This document shows positions 14,980 through 23,760 of a DNA stretch of 53,148 nucleotides, piece by piece; the stretch's first letter is position 1; each line of letters opens with the position of its first letter. The stretch is from an uncultured Erysipelotrichaceae bacterium (GTDB taxonomy: Bacteria > Bacillota_I > Bacilli_A > Erysipelotrichales > Erysipelotrichaceae). The notes beneath the pieces were generated by a model. It was not told the DNA's origin. It searched no databases and was given only the letters and a program-made list of their open reading frames with translations. Where the stretch lies: positions 1 through 53,148 of the forward strand of contig CALVBC010000022.1 in NCBI GenBank assembly GCA_944325685.1. Reading direction: 5' to 3'. A program made the translations under genes and the position numbers.

Positions 14980-16147
14980 AGATCTAAAAAAAGCGAAAGT
15001 TGCGATCGACCATGGGGCTGATGCCGTCTATATCGGTGGTAAGTCTTTTTCCTTGCGCTCAAGGGCCAGCAACTTCGGCCTTGATGAGATCGATGAGATC
15101 GTCAAGTATGCCCACAAAAGGGGCAAGAAGGTCTATGTCACCGTCAATATGGTCTTCCACGACGATGACCTTAAAGGGATCAGACAATACCTTAACGATC
15201 TAGATCGGATCGGTGTCGATGCCCTTATCATCGAGTCCTTTGCCATGATCGAACTTATGAAAAAAGAAGCACCACATGTCGAGATCCATATCAGTACACA
15301 AGCTTCATCATTAAACTCAAATACGGTCATGACCTATAAAAGGTGGGGTGTTAATCGCGTCGTCTTGGGACGTGAATGTTCGATGGATGAGATCGAAGTG
15401 ATAGCTAAAAGGGTCGATGTCCCACTCGAGGTCTTTATCCATGGTGGCATGTGCTCTAACTATTCAGGCCGCTGTACACTATCCAATCGGATGTGCTTAA
15501 GGGATGCCAATCGCGGAGGATGTGCACATAGTTGCAGGTGGCGCTACGAGCTATACGCTGATGATGAACTAGTAAGTGATAAAGATAAGCTTTTTTCGAT
15601 GGCTTCAAAAGACCTCAGGGCGACAGCTTTTATCGAAAGGATGATCAAAAGCGGGGTCGCTTCATTGAAGATCGAAGGGCGGATGAAAAGCGAATACTAT
15701 ATCGCTCAGATAACTAAGACCTATCGTAAGATGATCGATGAGATCTATGCGAGTGGTCACTTAGATGAAGAGCGGATCAGATATTATGATAGTGAGATCG
15801 CCAAAGCGGAAAACAGGATCAGTGATAATGGTTTCCTCGATGGTATCTTTAATAGCGATAAACAGATCTATGAAAAAGAGGCAGCGATGGTCACTCATGA
15901 TTTTGTCGGTCAAGTATTAGATCAAGTCGATGGGATCGCTAAAGTCGAAGTCAGAAATCGCTTCACCATCGATGATGACCTTGAGGTCTTTGGACCTAAG
16001 GTCGATAATGAAAGCTTAAAGATCAAAGAGATGTATGATGAAGATCATAATATCCTGACTTTAGCTAATAAGCCGATGTCGATCGTCTATATACCGATCG
16101 CTTTTAGGGTATACAAAGGCGACATGATCAGGAAGGTATCAAGATGA
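14954..16147 (+). CDS. U32-family tRNA hydroxylation protein (TrhP2-like)
   Basis: A 397-aa partner of the preceding protein, of the size of YrrO/TrhP2. It begins MIELLAPSKD with an early AVYIGGKSFSLR barrel strand. Its signature is HGGMCSNYSGRC, followed by RDANRGGCAHSCRWRY, a conserved cysteine set probably holding an iron-sulphur cluster. Its likely role is wobble uridine hydroxylation in tRNA. The 1989-era name 'collagenase' for some relatives should not be transferred. AAGGAGGAGAAAG precedes the ATG. It overlaps the following methylase by 4 nt (ATGA). Confidence 0.9.
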   Translation: MIELLAPSKDLKKAKVAIDHGADAVYIGGKSFSLRSRASNFGLDEIDEIVKYAHKRGKKVYVTVNMVFHDDDLKGIRQYLNDLDRIGVDALIIESFAMIELMKKEAPHVEIHISTQASSLNSNTVMTYKRWGVNRVVLGRECSMDEIEVIAKRVDVPLEVFIHGGMCSNYSGRCTLSNRMCLRDANRGGCAHSCRWRYELYADDELVSDKDKLFSMASKDLRATAFIERMIKSGVASLKIEGRMKSEYYIAQITKTYRKMIDEIYASGHLDEERIRYYDSEIAKAENRISDNGFLDGIFNSDKQIYEKEAAMVTHDFVGQVLDQVDGIAKVEVRNRFTIDDDLEVFGPKVDNESLKIKEMYDEDHNILTLANKPMSIVYIPIAFRVYKGDMIRKVSR

Positions 16148-16839
16148 TCTTTGAAGGAGCCCTATCAGTCAAATCAGCCCTTTTAAATGACAAAAGGGAT
16201 ATCGATATCATCTATATCGATAAGGATAAAAAAGATCGTGATACACGTTTTATCCAAAAGGTCGCCGCTGATAAAAAGGTAAAGGTCAAGCTGGTATCAA
16301 GATCTTATATCGATGAGGTAGCCAGTGGTAAAAGCCATGGTGGTATTATCCTTAAGGCAAGCGAAAGAAGATATGACGCATTAAAAAGAGAGCCTTTTAT
16401 CTTTGTGGTCGATGGGATCGAAGATCCTTTTAATCTCGGCTATATCTTTAGGACCTTAAAGGCTTTTGGTCATACCAGTATCATCATACCTAAAAGAGAT
16501 CTTTCTACTATGGAACAAACGATCATGAAGTCATCAGCTGGTGCTTTTGATATGGTCGATATCTATCAAAGCGATGATCTAAGGAAAGATCTAAGTGAAT
16601 TAAAGAAAGAATATGAGATCTTAGCCTTATCGAGGAGTGATAAAGCTAAGGATATCTTTGACTATCGCTTTAAAGAAAAGACCGTCATCATCTTAGGTGG
16701 TGAAAAACGGGGGATCAAAAAGGATATCCTAGCTTTAGGTGATGAATTATTCATATCTTATAAAAGCGATTTTAGACCAGCTTTGAACGCATCGAGCGCT
16801 TTAGCGGTGGTCTGTGCTGTAATGAGGACCAATATATGA
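16144..16839 (+). CDS. TrmH/SpoU-family RNA 2'-O-methyltransferase
   Basis: A 231-aa knotted-fold (SPOUT) methyltransferase. Motif 1 is EDPFNLGYIFRT, motif 2 IILGGEKRGI, and motif 3 RPALNASSALAVV, in place of the usual SLNVSVA. An N-terminal substrate-binding domain (about 1-80) resembles RlmB/TrmH-type L30e domains. It overlaps both neighbours by 4 nt (ATGA), so it is fully coupled. The altered motif 3 (ALNAS) suggests an RNA target different from that of its neighbour. The rRNA or tRNA site cannot be told from sequence. Confidence 0.88.
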   Translation: MIFEGALSVKSALLNDKRDIDIIYIDKDKKDRDTRFIQKVAADKKVKVKLVSRSYIDEVASGKSHGGIILKASERRYDALKREPFIFVVDGIEDPFNLGYIFRTLKAFGHTSIIIPKRDLSTMEQTIMKSSAGAFDMVDIYQSDDLRKDLSELKKEYEILALSRSDKAKDIFDYRFKEKTVIILGGEKRGIKKDILALGDELFISYKSDFRPALNASSALAVVCAVMRTNI

Positions 16840-17555
16840 TCACTTCTTTAGCTAACCAAAAGGTCAAGGAGATCAATAAACTACATCAAAGGAAATATCG
16901 TAAAGATCAATATCTTTTAAGCGATGAAGATATGATCTTAAAAGCCCTTGATAAAGGGCTTATCACTAGGATCATCAAAGTACCGGACTATGATATCGCC
17001 TTTGATGATATCATAGAGGTATCAGATGAGGTCATGGCTAAGTTAAATGAAGGCAAAGACACTAAAGTCATGGCTGTATGTAAGATCATAGAAGAAGAGA
17101 CATACGCTAAAAGGGCCTTACTATTAGATGATCTAGCTGATCCGCAGAATATCGGCATGATCATCAAAGCAGCTTCGATCTTTGGCTATGATATGATCTA
17201 TTTAGGCACTAACTGCGCTGATATCTATAATCCCAAATGCTTAGAAAAAGCTGGTACTTCCCTGTATGATGTCAAGATAAAGAAAAAAGACCTCGATATC
17301 GTGATCGGTGATCTTAAAAAACACGGTTATCAGATCTTAGCGACCGGTCTTAGGAAAAATACCAAAGACCTATACGATACTAAAGGACATGACCACTTAG
17401 CTATCATCATGGGTAATGAAGGTCATGGCATCAAGGAGCGCTACTATACGATGACCGATGAAGTCATCAAGATCCCGATGACCAATATCGATTCTTTGAA
17501 TGTCGCCGTCGCCAGTGCGATCGTGATGGAATATTACGCTAATAGTCGACTGTAA
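16836..17555 (+). CDS. TrmH/SpoU-family RNA 2'-O-methyltransferase (second copy)
   Basis: A 239-aa paralogue of the previous gene with canonical motifs: LADPQNIGMIIKAA, IIMGNEGHGI and SLNVAVASAIV. The N-terminal L30e-like region starts VKEINKLHQRKYRKDQYLL, typical of the YsgA/RlmB-like group. It is the last gene of the trhP1-trhP2-trmH-trmH operon, and its end overlaps the convergent acylphosphatase gene by 17 nt. The two copies differ in motif 3, so they probably act on different nucleotides. Confidence 0.9.
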   Translation: MITSLANQKVKEINKLHQRKYRKDQYLLSDEDMILKALDKGLITRIIKVPDYDIAFDDIIEVSDEVMAKLNEGKDTKVMAVCKIIEEETYAKRALLLDDLADPQNIGMIIKAASIFGYDMIYLGTNCADIYNPKCLEKAGTSLYDVKIKKKDLDIVIGDLKKHGYQILATGLRKNTKDLYDTKGHDHLAIIMGNEGHGIKERYYTMTDEVIKIPMTNIDSLNVAVASAIVMEYYANSRL

Positions 17556-17820
17556 AAGACTTCTCGTCTTTTATGAGGTCGACTTCTTTCATAAAGTAGT
17601 CATCGATCCTGATCCATGATGAGATGTCCATCATCTCTCTTATCGTCTTTAAGACCATCTCTTTAGGTCCTTGCATATAGCTTTCAACATCGCCACTATA
17701 AAGGTTCTTTACTTTACCAGTAAGGCCGTTTTTAGTCGCCACTTGGATCAGGGTCCATCTAAAGCCAACACCTTGGACGCGACCTTTGAATAAGACATAA
17801 TACCGTTTACTTTCTTCCAT
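17539..17820 (-). CDS. acyP: Acylphosphatase
   Basis: A 93-aa enzyme hydrolysing acyl-phosphates such as acetyl phosphate or carbamoyl phosphate. The signature KGRVQGVGFRW (residues 12-22) holds the catalytic Arg, and the asparagine partner lies in GKVKNLYSGDVE. I start at ATG 17820, because TACAAT lies 6 nt upstream on the minus strand and the 26 extra residues from the longer frame do not resemble the family. No Shine-Dalgarno is seen. It is divergent from the aminopeptidase operon. Confidence 0.9.
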   Translation of the reverse strand: MEESKRYYVLFKGRVQGVGFRWTLIQVATKNGLTGKVKNLYSGDVESYMQGPKEMVLKTIREMMDISSWIRIDDYFMKEVDLIKDEKSFTVDY

Positions 17821-17886
17821 GGCTTTATTGTACATGAAAGATGTTTTAATTGTAGGTATCATTATCATCATTTTCCAAAATAAGTG

Positions 17887-17905
17887 TATAATACTCACAA
17901 GGAGG
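17887..17905 (+). promoter_or_regulatory. -10 element and strong RBS of the aminopeptidase operon
   Basis: TATAAT (17887-17892), preceded by GTG as in several other promoters here, then AAGGAGG (17899-17905). No good -35 is visible. Confidence 0.5.
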
Positions 17906-17912
17906 AAATACT

Positions 17913-19286
17913 ATGAAAACAGCATGGGATAAATACAAAAATGGCAAGCTATCAGAAGTAATGGATTTTGCAGAAGGATATAAGGAATTCCTTTCTAATT
18001 CCAAGACGGAAAGAGAAGCTACTAAACAAGCGATCGCTCTAGCCGAGGCTAAGGGCTTTAAAAACGCTGAGGAAGTCACAAGTTTAAAAGCTGGTGATAA
18101 AGTCTATTTCAATAATCGCGATAAGGGCTTATGTTTATTTGTCGTTGGTGAAAGACCACTAGTTGAAGGGATGAACATCTTAGGGGCGCATATCGATTCA
18201 CCACGTCTTGACCTCAAACAACACCCCCTCTATGAAGACAATGGCTTAGCACTACTCGATACCCACTACTATGGTGGCATCAAGACTTACCAATGGGTAG
18301 CTAGACCGATGGCCCTTCATGGTGTCGTTGCCAAAAAGGATGGCACAAAGGTCGACATCAATATCGGTGATGATGAAAATGATCCAGTCATCGGTATCTC
18401 TGATCTTTTGATCCACTTAGCGAAAGATCAAATGAAGAAGACTGCTAGTGAAGTCGTCGAAGGCGAAGACCTCAATGTCTTAGTCGGTTCGATCCCACTA
18501 GACAGCGAAGATGAAGAGAAGAAAGATCTCGTCAAAGAGAATATCAAAAAGCTCTTATTAGAAAAATATGGCATCGAAGAGGATGACTTTGTAAGTGCTG
18601 AGATCGAAGTCGTACCAGCGGAAAAAGCTAGAGATTATGGCTTAGATAGGTCACTCGTCATGGGTTATGGTCATGATGATAGGATCTGTGCCTATACATC
18701 CTTAAAAGCGATCTTAGATGTCGACAAGGTCGATAGGACTGCTTGTTGTATATTGGTAGATAAAGAAGAAGTTGGATCACAAGGTAGCACCGGTATGCAA
18801 TCACGCTTCTTTGAAAATGTCATCGCTGAATTATTAGAAAAATGTGGCCAATATAGCGAACTAACCTTACGCCGTCTTTTAAGCAATAGCTACATGCTAT
18901 CAAGTGATGTCTCAGCGGGCTTTGACCCTAACTATCCTGGTGTCAATGAAGCTAAGAATACCGCTTATATGGGCAAAGGTATCGTCTTCAACAAGTACAC
19001 TGGCTCTCGTGGTAAGAGCGGATGCAATGATGCTAACCCTGAATTCATCGCTAAATTACGTAAGGTAATGGATGACAACGATGTCACATGGCAAACAGCT
19101 GAGCTTGGTAAGGTAAACCAAGGCGGTGGCGGTACGATCGCTTATATCTTGGCTAATCTTGATATGGAAGTCATCGATGCTGGTATCGCGGTCCAAAATA
19201 TGCATGCGCCAAGTGAAGTCGCAAGTAAAGTCGACATCTACGAAGCGTATCGGGCATATATGGCCTTTATCAAGGACATCGCTTAA
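17913..19286 (+). CDS. M18-family metalloaminopeptidase
   Basis: A 457-aa dinuclear-zinc aminopeptidase of the aspartyl aminopeptidase/aminopeptidase I family. Metal and catalytic residues sit in GAHIDSPRLDLK (His, Asp), LVDKEEVGSQGSTG (catalytic Glu plus metal Glu), SSDVSAGFDPNYP (Asp), and QNMHAPSEVAS (His). The family forms large dodecameric cytosolic particles. It has a strong AAGGAGG ribosome binding site and heads a four-gene run that ends in a second M18 enzyme. Confidence 0.93.
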   Translation: MKTAWDKYKNGKLSEVMDFAEGYKEFLSNSKTEREATKQAIALAEAKGFKNAEEVTSLKAGDKVYFNNRDKGLCLFVVGERPLVEGMNILGAHIDSPRLDLKQHPLYEDNGLALLDTHYYGGIKTYQWVARPMALHGVVAKKDGTKVDINIGDDENDPVIGISDLLIHLAKDQMKKTASEVVEGEDLNVLVGSIPLDSEDEEKKDLVKENIKKLLLEKYGIEEDDFVSAEIEVVPAEKARDYGLDRSLVMGYGHDDRICAYTSLKAILDVDKVDRTACCILVDKEEVGSQGSTGMQSRFFENVIAELLEKCGQYSELTLRRLLSNSYMLSSDVSAGFDPNYPGVNEAKNTAYMGKGIVFNKYTGSRGKSGCNDANPEFIAKLRKVMDDNDVTWQTAELGKVNQGGGGTIAYILANLDMEVIDAGIAVQNMHAPSEVASKVDIYEAYRAYMAFIKDIA

Positions 19287-20392
19287 TGTTTGTCTTGTAC
19301 GATGAGTGCATCCTAAACTATGTAGCCTCGATCAGAGACTACTTTGGTCTAGCTAGCGCTTATACAAAGGATGAACGTTTTAGTGCCTATCTTAAAAAAG
19401 AAGAGCCAGAAAAGATCTTCATCGTTTTGATCGATGGGATGGGTTCAAGACTTTTAGAAAGGAAATTATCTAAGGATAGTTTCCTTTTAAGTCATTTATA
19501 TAAGGAGACGATGACCGTCTTTCCTCCGACCACTGCAGCGGCCACGACATCGATCCAAAACGGGAAGTCACCAAACCAAAATGGGTGGTTAGGTTGGACA
19601 TCGTATTTCAAAGAGTTTGATGATACGATCACCTTATTTTTAGATGAGGGTTACTACAATAAAAAGAAATACCCTGAAGGCACTGTAAAAAAGATCATCC
19701 CGGTATCGACGACAGTCGATGAATTAAGAGAAAAAGGCATCAAAGCTAGTACGATCAATCCATACTATATCGAAAAAGGCGGTTATGATGGTCTAAAGGA
19801 CTTTGGTCATATGATCATCGAAAGGTCTTTTAGTGATGACAAGTACGTATATGCTTATTATGATAAGTACGATTCATGTATGCATCATGAAGGAGTCGAT
19901 AGTAAAAAAAGTGATCAGTTATTAAAGGATATCAATGATGAACTGGCTTATGTCACAAGGCATCTAAACGATAAGACCTTACTTGTGGTCATCGCTGATC
20001 ATGGCTTGGTTGATATCCATGATACGATCAACATCTACGACACTGACTTAACTAAGTATCTCAAAAGGCCTTGTGCCGTTGAACCAAGGGCTAGTGTCTT
20101 TTATATCAAAGAGGGGATGAAGGAGGGATTCGCTAAGGAATTCAAAGCGATGTTTGAAGATGACTTTATCCTACTCAGTAAAGATGAAGTCAAAAAGACC
20201 CATCTATTCGGTAAAGGTGAAGATCATGAGCGGTTTGACGACTTTATCGGTGACTTTATCGCTATTGCCAAAGGCGATAAAGATCTGATTTCAAAAAAAG
20301 AAGATGATGGTTTTAGGATGAAGGCCACTCATGCGGGTTGTACCCTTGATGAGCTGATGATCCCGATCATCATCTTGAAGAAAGAGGTATAA
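19286..20392 (+). CDS. Alkaline-phosphatase-superfamily hydrolase
   Basis: A 368-aa protein of the nucleotide pyrophosphatase/phosphodiesterase type. Metal ligands are seen as Asp50 in LIDGMG, a nucleophile Thr in FPPTTAAATT (residues 79-88), then YDKYDSCMHHEG, IADHG and THAG. No signal peptide is present, so it acts in the cytosol. The start codon shares its A with the preceding stop codon (TAATG). The substrate is unknown; relatives cleave phosphodiesters or phosphonates. Confidence 0.85.
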   Translation: MFVLYDECILNYVASIRDYFGLASAYTKDERFSAYLKKEEPEKIFIVLIDGMGSRLLERKLSKDSFLLSHLYKETMTVFPPTTAAATTSIQNGKSPNQNGWLGWTSYFKEFDDTITLFLDEGYYNKKKYPEGTVKKIIPVSTTVDELREKGIKASTINPYYIEKGGYDGLKDFGHMIIERSFSDDKYVYAYYDKYDSCMHHEGVDSKKSDQLLKDINDELAYVTRHLNDKTLLVVIADHGLVDIHDTINIYDTDLTKYLKRPCAVEPRASVFYIKEGMKEGFAKEFKAMFEDDFILLSKDEVKKTHLFGKGEDHERFDDFIGDFIAIAKGDKDLISKKEDDGFRMKATHAGCTLDELMIPIIILKKEV

Positions 20393-20393
20393 A

Positions 20394-20906
20394 ATGAAAA
20401 AGATCACAGGATTATTACTCACATTACTATTAGCGATCAGCCTATTAGGGTGTTCTAAGGAAGAAGCGCAATTTATCGAGATCGCGAGTTTTGATGTCGA
20501 TATGAGCGGTTATGAAAGCATGCCTTCAACCAATCACCATTTTAGAGGGATCACACCAGAAGAGTTCATGCGCGTCTATGAAGAAGATGGCAGTGGTATC
20601 TTCTATATCGGTTATACAGGATGTCCAAATTGCCAAGCGATGGTCCCAACGATCGAAGAGGCAGCGATCGAGACTGATTCAACAGTGTATTATCTCGATC
20701 CATATAGCGAGGATTATGATTTCTTCAGCTACTTAGATGATATCATGGCGACCTTAGATCCGATCTTAAGACATGATAGCGATGGTACAGCGACGATCTA
20801 TACACCACATATCTTCACCCTGATCAATGGTGAATTCGGTACAAGCTATATCGGTGGTAATGAAACACTTGAAGATCTTGTAAGCTTAATGGAGGAAGTC
20901 AAGTGA
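20394..20906 (+). CDS. Thioredoxin-like lipoprotein
   Basis: A 170-aa exported protein. The signal ends in the lipobox LLGC, with Cys20 as lipid anchor. The redox motif CPNC (Cys77 and Cys80) follows an FYIGYTG strand, and a cis-proline region appears as YTPHIFTLING. This is the thioredoxin-fold pattern of bacteriocin-transport accessory proteins. It probably handles disulfides on the outer face of the membrane. It begins 1 nt after the previous stop and overlaps the next gene by 4 nt. Confidence 0.82.
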   Translation: MKKITGLLLTLLLAISLLGCSKEEAQFIEIASFDVDMSGYESMPSTNHHFRGITPEEFMRVYEEDGSGIFYIGYTGCPNCQAMVPTIEEAAIETDSTVYYLDPYSEDYDFFSYLDDIMATLDPILRHDSDGTATIYTPHIFTLINGEFGTSYIGGNETLEDLVSLMEEVK

Positions 20907-22165
20907 TCAAGGAGATACTTGAGCTGATCGCTAAGTCACCAACACCATATCAGGCCGTTGAAAACTTCAGTCTCATCTTAGACAACGTCGGTTTTAAAGA
21001 GGTCAAAGAAGATGAAGACATGGTACTTGAAAAAGGTGGTCATTATTATACAAGGCGCAATGGTTCATCGATCATCGCCTTTGTGATCCCAGAAGCGATC
21101 AAAGAGCCGACTTTTAAGATCGTAGCTTCACATAGCGATTGTCCATCGTTTAAGCTAAAACCCAATACCCTCATCAAGCAAAATGGCTATATCAAGCTCA
21201 ATACCGAGCCATATGGTGGAGCATTATATGCGCCATGGTTTGATCGGCCACTATCATTAGCTGGTCGCTTGATCGTAAGAGAAGATCAAAGATTGGTCAG
21301 TCATCCATTTGACCTTGATGAAGACTTCTGTGTCATCCCATCAGTCGCCATCCATCAGGACCGCTTGGCTAATAAAGGTCATGAACTAAATGGACAGATC
21401 GATCTATTACCGATCGTCGGTTTAAATGAAGACTTTGATCTTTTGACCTTTTTGAAGCAAAAGAGTGGTTATGAAGATATCGTCACTTATGATCTATATC
21501 TATATCCGCATATAAGTCCTGTCATCTATGGTGATAGTGGCCTATATAGCTCACATCATATCGATGACCTATTAAGCGCCGTTACTTCACTACTATCACT
21601 GATCGAAGCTAAAAAGTGCGATGATATCAATGTGGCTTGTATCTTCGATAATGAAGAAGTCGGCTCTAGGACCTATCAGGGCGCTAATAGTGACTTCATG
21701 AAGGTGACATTAACTAGGATCGCTAAAGCTTTAGATATCGACCTATATAAGACATCAGCACGCTCTTATATGATCTCATGTGATGGTGCGCATGCGATCC
21801 ATCCAAATCATCCAGAAAAAAGCGATCAAAACAATCACCCTAAGATCAATGAAGGCATCGTCATCAAGGCCAATGCCGATCAAAGCTATACCTCTGATGC
21901 CTTGACTTCAGCGATCATCATCGACCTCATGCAAAGACATGATATCCCATATCAGTCTTTTACCAATCGAAGCGATGAAAGAGGTGGTAGTACCCTAGGT
22001 AATATCGCGATCAGTCAACTTTCGATCAAGGCAGTCGATATCGGTGTTGCCCAGTTAGCGATGCATTCCTGTTTTGAAACAGCAGGCACAAAGGATATCG
22101 AATATCTCTTGAAGTTATTCCATCACTTCTACAGTGAAGACCTGATCAAGGTCGAAGATCGATAA
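20903..22165 (+). CDS. M18-family aminopeptidase, second type
   Basis: A 420-aa member of the other M18 subgroup, close to bacterial aspartyl aminopeptidase (ApeB/PepC type). Signature segments are ASHSDCPSFKLK, FDNEEVGSRTYQGA, SCDGAHAIHPNHPEK and LAMHSCFETAGTKD, giving the same His/Asp/Glu/Glu/Asp/His ligand set as the first M18 enzyme. Two divergent M18 enzymes in one transcription unit suggest complementary specificities for acidic and other N-terminal residues. That is inference. It is followed by a terminator. Confidence 0.92.
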   Translation: MIKEILELIAKSPTPYQAVENFSLILDNVGFKEVKEDEDMVLEKGGHYYTRRNGSSIIAFVIPEAIKEPTFKIVASHSDCPSFKLKPNTLIKQNGYIKLNTEPYGGALYAPWFDRPLSLAGRLIVREDQRLVSHPFDLDEDFCVIPSVAIHQDRLANKGHELNGQIDLLPIVGLNEDFDLLTFLKQKSGYEDIVTYDLYLYPHISPVIYGDSGLYSSHHIDDLLSAVTSLLSLIEAKKCDDINVACIFDNEEVGSRTYQGANSDFMKVTLTRIAKALDIDLYKTSARSYMISCDGAHAIHPNHPEKSDQNNHPKINEGIVIKANADQSYTSDALTSAIIIDLMQRHDIPYQSFTNRSDERGGSTLGNIAISQLSIKAVDIGVAQLAMHSCFETAGTKDIEYLLKLFHHFYSEDLIKVEDR

Positions 22166-22180
22166 AATCAAATACGTAAA

Positions 22181-22206
22181 AAGCACAGTTTAGGCTGTGT
22201 TTTTTA
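22181..22206 (+). terminator. Terminator of the aminopeptidase operon
   Basis: AAGCACAG (22181-22188) pairs with CTGTGTTT (22195-22202, one G-U pair) across a 6-nt loop, followed by T residues. Confidence 0.7.
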
Positions 22207-22227
22207 AATGGCTATGTAATAATGCTG

Positions 22228-22242
22228 ATTAAAGCGTTTACA
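22228..22242 (+). promoter_or_regulatory. CcpA catabolite-response (cre) site candidate
   Basis: ATTAAAGCGTTTACA matches the Bacillota cre consensus WTGAAARCGYTTW at all positions except one (T for G). It lies 45 bp upstream of the -35 of the permease operon. That position would suit either activation or roadblock-free repression. Confidence 0.5.
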
Positions 22243-22286
22243 TGTTAAAAAAAGATCATGTTTATGTGAAAACGAGAATATTTTCC

Positions 22287-22315
22287 TTGCAAAAACCGAC
22301 GGAAGGGTATATAAC
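22287..22315 (+). promoter_or_regulatory. Promoter of the permease/ucpA operon
   Basis: TTGCAA (22287-22292), a 17-nt spacer and TATAAC (22310-22315). A small GGTAA/TTACC hairpin lies just before the AAAGGGGG ribosome binding site. Confidence 0.65.
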
Positions 22316-22351
22316 ATTTGATGGTAACTAAAAATTACCAAAGGGGGATTT

Positions 22352-23758
22352 ATGGACGAAAAAGAAAAGAAAGGCAATGGTCTAAACAAAAGTCTTAAAT
22401 TGATCTTTGTTTACACAGTTGCGACAGGTTCTATCTTCACGTTTGTAAACTATTGGGACTCCGTATTCTATGGCTATTGTGGTTCGGGCACATTCTTAGC
22501 ATTTGCCCTTATGACAATAGCTATTTTACCGGTAGCTTTAGTTTACAGTGAACTAGCATCATTATTCCACACCGGAGGCGGTGAACTTATCTACAACACC
22601 GTCGGTATCAACAAGCACGTTGGTTTCTTTGCTTCATGGCTCATCATGGCAGCATGGATCTCTGTTCCACCAGCTGTCGTCATGGCGATCATGACTTGGA
22701 TCAACAAGACTTTCATGTTAAACCTATCCACGATGATGATCGTCATCGGGGCGGCGGTATTACTTGTGCTTTACTTCTTGATGAGTATCCAAAATGTACA
22801 ATTCTTGGTCAAGGCACAAGCGGTGATGTTGTTCTGTAATATCACAGTTACTGTACTAACAGGTTTTATCTTACTATTCTCAGGTCATTGGAGCTTAGAT
22901 AACTTTGGTAATATCTTCTCAACGACCCTTGATTCAGTAAATGGTATCCCAGGATGGATCATCGGTATGGCCTTACTCATCACACCATACTTCGGTTTTG
23001 AGACCGTTCCTCAGATGGTCGAAGAAGGTGACTTCCCGATCAAGAATTCTAAGAAAGCGATCTGTGGTTCGATCTTAACATGTGGTGCGATATATGTCTT
23101 CTATTACTTCTGTGTCGCTGGTCTTGATGGACTAAATGGTGTCTTTACAAGCTATGCACAAGATGGTTTCTTAACGATCTCAACGATGCAAAATGTCTTA
23201 GGTTGGACATTCTGGCCACTTGCCGTCGGTGTCTTATCATGCTTACTTGGTATGGGTGCATCACTATTAGGTTTCTGGATGTCAACAGTCAGGATGTTAT
23301 ATTCGATGGCTAACAAGAGCTTCTTACCTAAAGTATTTGCTAAGGTCAATAAGCACCAACAACCACTTCTACCTAATATCTTCTTACTAGTATTATCACT
23401 AGTATTCATCGTCTTACAGAATTCATCAGACTTTATGAGTGCATTCTTCAACCTCATGTCATTTGGTTGTGCATGTGCATATGCGATCACGATGATCTCA
23501 TCCATCTGTATCCATCATAAATATCCACATTGGAAGAGTGAAAATGAAGTCAAAGGTGGCGATGTATTCAGAGTATTAGCTTGTATCATCGCTGTTGCGA
23601 TCGCCTTCTTCTGTACATTAGGTCAAGGCATCGATTCTTGGATCTGCTTTGCATGTTACTTAGGTGTCGGTGTCATCTTGTGGTTATGGATGGTCTTAGT
23701 ACATTGGAAGAAACATCCAGTTGAGATCGAAACACTTGATGGTGTTAAACGCTTCTAG
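22352..23758 (+). CDS. APC-superfamily amino acid permease
   Basis: A 468-aa carrier with about twelve hydrophobic segments. The APC fold is indicated by the first-helix region (VATGSIFTF), the GGGELIYNTVG stretch between helices 2 and 3, and TPYFGFETVPQMVEEGDFPIK around helix 6. The C-terminus is short and charged. The substrate is not known, and the usual unwound GSG of helix 1 is replaced by TGS. It heads an operon with a close paralogue and ucpA, under a cre-like site, suggesting carbon-source control. Confidence 0.87.
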   Translation: MDEKEKKGNGLNKSLKLIFVYTVATGSIFTFVNYWDSVFYGYCGSGTFLAFALMTIAILPVALVYSELASLFHTGGGELIYNTVGINKHVGFFASWLIMAAWISVPPAVVMAIMTWINKTFMLNLSTMMIVIGAAVLLVLYFLMSIQNVQFLVKAQAVMLFCNITVTVLTGFILLFSGHWSLDNFGNIFSTTLDSVNGIPGWIIGMALLITPYFGFETVPQMVEEGDFPIKNSKKAICGSILTCGAIYVFYYFCVAGLDGLNGVFTSYAQDGFLTISTMQNVLGWTFWPLAVGVLSCLLGMGASLLGFWMSTVRMLYSMANKSFLPKVFAKVNKHQQPLLPNIFLLVLSLVFIVLQNSSDFMSAFFNLMSFGCACAYAITMISSICIHHKYPHWKSENEVKGGDVFRVLACIIAVAIAFFCTLGQGIDSWICFACYLGVGVILWLWMVLVHWKKHPVEIETLDGVKRF

Positions 23759-23760
23759 TT

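Noticed and set aside
22204-22389. 61-aa minus-strand ORF
   Set aside because: It overlaps the cre site, promoter and start of the permease gene. Its composition is not convincing and it has no ribosome binding site.
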